Assembly (NCBI GenBank): GCA_012845835.1
Contig: JABAKD010000108.1
Coordinates: 722,001-786,000, forward strand
Direction: 5' to 3'
Length of the DNA stretch: 64,000 bases
Source of the DNA: Undaria pinnatifida
Lineage: Eukaryota; Sar; Phaeophyceae; Laminariales; Alariaceae
The notes under the pieces were generated by a model. It was given only the letters and a program-made list of their open reading frames with translations, searched no databases and was not told the origin of the DNA. The stretch's first letter is position 1; every line of letters starts with the position of its first letter. The position numbers and the translations under genes were made by a program. Positions 58,906 through 64,000 of the stretch are shown here, piece after piece.

Positions 58906-60635
58906 CCTTGGGGGGCTCGAAGTGGCGACATCGAGCTTCGCACTGTCGTTACGAGAGTTATCGCTATTAACATGCCTATTGCTAGATCTACGGGGATGCC
59001 GGCTACGTTGTGGTATTGTTATTGGTATATGGTGTGTAGTGAAGAGGCGGTGGCTAGTGGCTAGGGTGCCCTACACCCAAAAACTGCCACCAACAACGAG
59101 CGATCCTCTCTTGTTTCTTCAACACAGTCATAACACACCCATACAGGTAGCTTCAAGCCCAATTAATATATTCGTTGGGGTCGTGTTCTTTTCTTCTGTG
59201 AAACCGTCTACTACACTACTAGTCGGTATATTATACTATACAGCCGTCTTCCAGATAATGGCCAACAGGCGTTCACGCCGTTTGTTTGCCTTGTCTTTGA
59301 TATCTAGTACTGGTATGCACCATGCGCTGTCCGTTAAAAAAACTCCGCGTTAACGCCTATTTCTAACGTGGATGAAGCTGTACGTTATGCGAATGCATCC
59401 TTGAAGAAACAAAAAAAAACAGTACGTTATCATAGTACCATGTGCATTGCCTTGGCTACCCACGAGGAAACGAAAAGGAGCGACACGCCAATATAAAAAA
59501 CCGTGACGAACGGCGAGCACGAGTCAAACGCTTTACCGTTTTTGATTGCGATCGATGCGCGGACGACCCATATCCAAGCCTATTTTTCTCATCGGACACA
59601 ACCATAAGCACACCATTTATTTATGAACAGTGTAGAGCTGTAAAAATTGTACTACTCGGTATACTGCTCTACTGCTTCACTTCTTCCTTGCTCCTCCTCC
59701 TTCTCATCCTTCTCCACCTCTTCCTCCCCCTGCCCCCCCTCCTGCTATTAATACTTACTATTTTTACGTCTACAACTAGAGTGTTGATATACTACTATGA
59801 TTGAACATCTCGTAAGGGGTCCAGCGGCGCTTGTGCCCCCCGGCCTGCGTCACCATCGAACTCCCAAAAAAGAACCACTCAAAACAACCAAAACAGATCG
59901 GCCAGCGATGGTGTCACACCTGCCGGCAACATCTGTGGACGGTAACGCGGCTGCCTCCACCCCATCAGCGAAACCCAACTGAAACCGTTCAAGTACATTA
60001 ATAACTGCTTTCCCCCCGTACCCCAGCTGTTCCCCTTATGCAGAGTGTATGGGTGACGCCCCGATAATCACTTAACTTAGATTTCAGCCACGTCACCCCG
60101 TTGACGTGCCGATGGCAACTTAGAGCAAGCAACGCCTGAAAGAGCCTGCAGTAATACCTTTTCTACGCCCGTGTGCGTATAGCCTAACGCTAACCTACCT
60201 AAGGGACTGAGAGAGGATCGATGGCGGTTGGCGTCCATTTTGAGCGTGCGGGACTTCATCTCCATCGCCCTTCGCCGCACCGTCGCTTCCTCCCCCTCCT
60301 CCTAGTTTGTCGCCAGCGGTCAAGAGGGGAAATATGATGACGCAGGCAGGTGATATGTAATATCCGTCCTGAGCATTGCTTGACGGGGAGTTGTGCAGCT
60401 TGGGGTTTCACAGAGAGAGGGGCCGGTCGGCGGGGGGGGGGGGTGGTAAGAAAACGAAACAAAGAAATTCGTCTATATACGCGGCGGTAGCACATGCCGT
60501 GCGGGTGGAGAAGCCCCCCGACAATAATTTTATTACGTATATCTATAATATGGATGCGCGTGGACTGGGTTATTGGCTGGGCGTGTGCAAGGAGGCAAGA
60601 GTGGCGCATCGCCTAGGAGGAACGAACGCATTTCG
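58906..60635. other. Gene-poor region, no feature recognised
   Basis: Apart from a short CT-rich stretch near 59680-59745, no repeat, RNA gene or supported reading frame was seen. Confidence 0.45.
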
Positions 60636-60845
60636 ACTTTCTTAGGCCTGGACAAGGAACAGCAAGCAGCATTCGAGATGATGAGGGACGTGCTGGCGAT
60701 GGTGTAGCCGGGAGCCCCGATCATGGTGACAATAATTAGTAACTTCCGAAGGGACAATTGGATCGTATTGAAGCACGTGAATTCAGGGAAGTATTGTGCG
60801 AAAACCACTGCAAGCGACCGGGCTATAGTGCAACTCAAAGGTAGT
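60636..60845 (+). pseudogene. Possible Ty3-type reverse transcriptase/RNase H relic
   Basis: One frame reads LDKEQQAAFEMMRDVLAM, a stop, then PGAPIMV. This resembles the RT-RNase H linker of Ty3/gypsy elements (EQQ.AF..L...L followed by a Pro/Leu stretch). Stops and the lack of catalytic motifs make it dead if it is real. The match is short and could be chance. Confidence 0.25.
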
Positions 60846-61239
60846 ACAAAACGCGGTAATAAGAAAGGGGGGGTGATGGTTACAGGATGCTAAGAAATCG
60901 GGGGGGTTATTCTGGAGTGAACGTAGAACGTATCCCCTCCCAAACAACAAATATAGCCTGAGTTATGTATGATTCTTATTAGGTGCCCTGTGTTGTTGTG
61001 CTGGACAGAAGGCACCATACAGCCGGGGTGCGCCTGCTTGAGGGCGCAAAAGCGCTGGGGGCGCACGCATGCAAGGCATTGTTGGGTACAACAAGCCCGG
61101 CGCAGTTCATCCAACGGAGGTGTGGCTACACGTAGGCTGACTTTCGGTGCTACTTCGAAGCCCAGTCTGACCACTGATGACCCGAAACCCCGGCGGGGCT
61201 TTCAAGGAGTACCGTTAATTACCTTGAGAAATCTACAGT

Positions 61240-61720
61240 TGGATATTCCATTTGGGCATGGCGGGAAAAATTATGTACGTCAGTGCGGTGGGTCCCCAAC
61301 TGTATATTTGGTTGTGCATGGTTGTATTGTACCGAATGAAGCGGTGTCAACCGCAACCAATTAAAAAGCAAGAGCAACGGTTTGGGCTGGCGCGGCCATC
61401 TCCCACAAGCAGGACTTAGGCACGCCATTGGCTTGTTCATGCGTGAGATCCGGTTGTGCTGGCGATATGGGCTACACCCACACAACAGGAGCTCAAACAC
61501 GACCAGCAAATAGCTGGCCGATTGCTGCCACCGGCATGGCTGAGCCCCGGTTGCGGGGGATGGTAGAGTCAGTCAAGATCGCTGCTCCTGCCGCAATAAG
61601 TTCCAGTGGGCATCGCTTTTTTCGGTGCAATATGAGCATGAACTCTACCAAACATACAGTTGGGGGTCGTACCGATCCACATAATTTTCTGCCACCATTC
61701 CCCAATTGTGCGTTCAATCG
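61240..61720. repeat. Diverged ~110-bp inverted repeat
   Basis: The reverse complement of 61610-61720 resembles 61240-61350 through AAAATTATGT, CCCCAACTGTAT(A/G)TTTGG and TATTG(T/C)ACCGAA, about 70% alike by eye. No target duplication was recognised. Confidence 0.5.
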
Positions 61721-61823
61721 CACATGATGGACGGGGCTGCACTCCGTAAACACCTCCTCAAGTTTCCTGATCAACAGTGGTCACACCACTCTCCCAAGAA
61801 AACCGCAAGCCCGCATACGTAGC

Positions 61824-62490
61824 CGTTGTTGTTGTTGTTGTTGTTGTTGTTGTTCTCACATTGACTCGCATAATCAAATCCGTGGTCACAGGACAGGCTC
61901 CAGTCAATCTGGAGCTGAGGAATACCCCAGAGAAAAAAAACACAAACCAAAGGTGGTACACGCATATATCACTGCTTATGCAACTCATGCCTCCGCCAGG
62001 AACATATAAAAAGTGAAATCGGGAGTCACCCTACGATGTACCAGGTCCATACTGGTGCATACGTCTCACTACTCGCGCCTGAAAAAACCGACTATACCGC
62101 TTGCCACCCAGGAAAGACTACCACGTATATATTACACTAGTATCTATCACGACGCATATGCACGTCAGACTCAAGTCAATTGGAAAAAGAGAGACAAATC
62201 AAAGAAAAGACATGAAGAGAAGAGAAAGGAAAGGAAAGAAAAGAAAAGAAAAAAAGCGAAAGAGGGAAAGGAAAAAAAAGAAATGAAACGAAACGAAAAG
62301 AAAAAAAACGAAAAGAAAAGAAACGAAACGAAAAGAAGAGAAAAGAAAAGAAAAGAGAAAAGAAAAGAAAAGAGAAAAGAAAAGAAAAGAGAAAAGAAAA
62401 GAAAAGAGAAAAGAAAAGAAAAGAGAAAAGAAAAGAAAAGAGAAAAGAAAGACAAGTAGAGGAAGCAGGGAAAGGAAAAGGGAAAACACG
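61824..62490 (+). mobile_element. Full single copy of the (GTT)n-core-purine element
   Basis: (GTT)11 at 61824-61853 precedes the core (61854-62180), which is nearly the same as 27274-27620. A (GAAAA)n purine tract of about 300 bp follows, longer than the ~115 bp tract of the other copy. Similarity resumes briefly after the tract (GGAAAGGAA.AG.GAAAA). No partner in inverted orientation was found here. Confidence 0.7.
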
Positions 62491-63690
62491 TCAGAGTAGC
62501 TGTATCTTCGTACGACTCCGCAGGGGCGTCCAGGTGGCTGTGCCTGCCTCGATTGAGGACCCCGTTCTCTTCCAGGTGCAAGGGAAAGAGTGAAGAGTGA
62601 ATGTGTATACAAGATATGATAGCGATGATGCCACGACCGGGACTCACACGTGAACAAGCCAGCAGCATGGTTGAGTCCCGCAAGCGTGAGATGACCGCGC
62701 CAGCTGCGATCGCTGCTCCTGCTGAACCCTCCGCCGGCGTGACCGCAGCGACCTCCGAGTCTGTTGGGCCTGGGATCTTGTCGTTCTCCTTGGCCTTTCC
62801 CTTGTTGGGGCGGAGAGCCTCTGACGATATAGCAGCTCCATGCTGTATGGTATAGTCTGTCGATGCTCTTCAGAAGCGATCAAGGTATCGTACAATGACG
62901 AATCATACAAACACGAAATGTCTGTACAAGTATATTGTATGTGATTCTGCGTGGTCTTCTGCGTGGTGTGCGCACCTGGGATAGTCCCGAGTCACGTTTC
63001 GACATAAGTGCGCGGTGCCACCGAAGTTGGTTCTACCTACAAGGGGCCGTGCGGAGGGATCACGAATGGCAGATGCTGCGGTCCATCAGGTCAATGCTAT
63101 GCAACAACCTCTAACTTGTACGACGAACTGTGTGAGTACGTTGTGCCTGTATCTTGGCATTGCATATGACCGCATGGAGTGCGTATATTTTGCTCGAATA
63201 GCCCAGGAGTTTCTCTTCCAAGCAAATGCGGTTCAACGAAGTAGGTTCGACAAGCTGCAGTTGTGCCGCTATGGAAGTAAAGATTGACAGTTATTGCCAG
63301 CTGACAACGTTGCGGTAAGAAGCAGATGGCAAGAAGTAGACGTTGACGTAAGAGACAGAGGAACTGGGAGTGCTCAGGCATGGCCTACCCCTCTTCCTTT
63401 TCCGCCCCACTCCTGACTCCTCAAGACTCCATCGTGAAGACATATGTCTCTTGGCTGAAGAATGCCACTTAACAACTAGGATACTAACGTTTTACATCAT
63501 CATCAGTGTAGCGAGAGCTGTCTGACCACAGCTGGGCGCGGCCAGTGTCTGAGACCACCTGTCCTTGTCTAACGGGACTTGTGTTGAGCGCAGTCATCAC
63601 CAGACGGTCTGAAAAATAATAACCTTCAGCCTGGGCCGTTTATTTCGAGCTGGACGCTAACTTGGACGTCGCGTCCAATTTGAAAAATAA
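62491..63690. other. Gene-poor region
   Basis: Short frames on both strands (for example 62601-62855) show no recognised family. No repeat is evident. Confidence 0.4.
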
Positions 63691-63703
63691 GCCCCCCCAG
63701 CCC

Positions 63704-64000
63704 GGCGCTCCTCGCCCCATCAAGGGGAAGGACAACGAGGGCGACAAGGCTCCAAACCTGGCAGGCCCGGAGGTCGCGGCGGCCACGCTGGCTGGGTGAA
63801 TCGCTTGGGTAATAACAGCGATGCCCGTGTGTGCATAGCTCGCGAGTCTTTCGTTGTTGCCGTCCAGTTTCTGTTGGACGGGCTGACTTTCGAGGATAAA
63901 TTCCGCGTGATAGAGGTCTCCCTTGCAGTGTTCAATATAGTCGAATTCACGCTACAGATAGATGCATTAAAGTTGCATTCCGCTTCCCGGTCCTGTCCCA
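63704..64000 (+). CDS. Possible internal exon running off the right edge
   Basis: After a C-run acceptor (CCCCCCCAG at 63695-63703) one frame stays open to the last base, about 98 codons with no Met. It starts Gly/Arg-rich (GRPGGRGGHAGW) and continues RESFVVAVQFLLDGLTFEDK. An overlapping plus frame (WAVYFELDANLDVAS) after an acceptor near 63630 and a minus frame are also open, so coding is uncertain. No family is recognised. Confidence 0.3.

Noticed and set aside
62013-62459. 148-codon Lys/Glu/Arg-rich frame, and a Phe/Leu/Ser-rich frame opposite
   Set aside because: Both arise from the purine tract of a repeat element.

Overview
The window is nuclear DNA of an intron-rich eukaryote, most likely a photosynthetic stramenopile and probably a brown alga. 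This is inferred, not proven. Three observations support it. Coding sequence is cut into short exons (often 57-250 nt) by long introns with GT-AG ends. One protein (54250-54882) has a signal peptide followed directly by phenylalanine, the pattern used to enter secondary plastids. All six convincing genes alternate strands, an arrangement described for the brown alga Ectocarpus. No bacterial operon, rRNA or CRISPR is present. Exons were joined by eye from GT/AG sites, matching reading phases and family motifs, so the boundaries are predictions.

Layout. (1) 1-3881, minus: SpoU-class RNA 2'-O-methyltransferase, cut by the left edge. (2) 4462-14446, plus: armadillo-repeat protein whose central exons each encode one or two whole repeats; its 5.3-kb second intron holds a non-autonomous LTR retrotransposon, a ~217-bp satellite and microsatellites. 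(3) 29203-16060, minus: TTD14-type P-loop/CYTH protein, with introns rich in repeats and a TIR element at 17049-17875. (4) 29470-34758, plus: large unrecognised protein with an N-terminal Dpy-30/RIIa-like segment and a 3.4-kb last exon. (5) 53892-36126, minus: organellar translation initiation factor IF-2, 18 exons with all phases agreeing, 1022 aa. (6) 54250-54882, plus: DUF1279/FAM210-like plastid membrane protein. From 54883 to the right edge (9.1 kb) there are only repeats, decayed element fragments and one open frame running off the end.

The genes do not form a pathway. Neighbours face each other as divergent pairs with 266-580 bp between start codons, or converge. IF-2 and perhaps the methyltransferase serve organellar or RNA-based gene expression, and the DUF1279 protein is predicted to be plastid-targeted.

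Most of the novelty lies in non-coding DNA: a TIR element packed with a GGTGTG-type motif and internal hairpins, a PIF/Harbinger-like MITE, an LTR element without pol, a microsatellite-cored foldback repeat seen twice in the same architecture, and a short ACCAGGTA/TACCTGGT motif scattered through introns and spacers.
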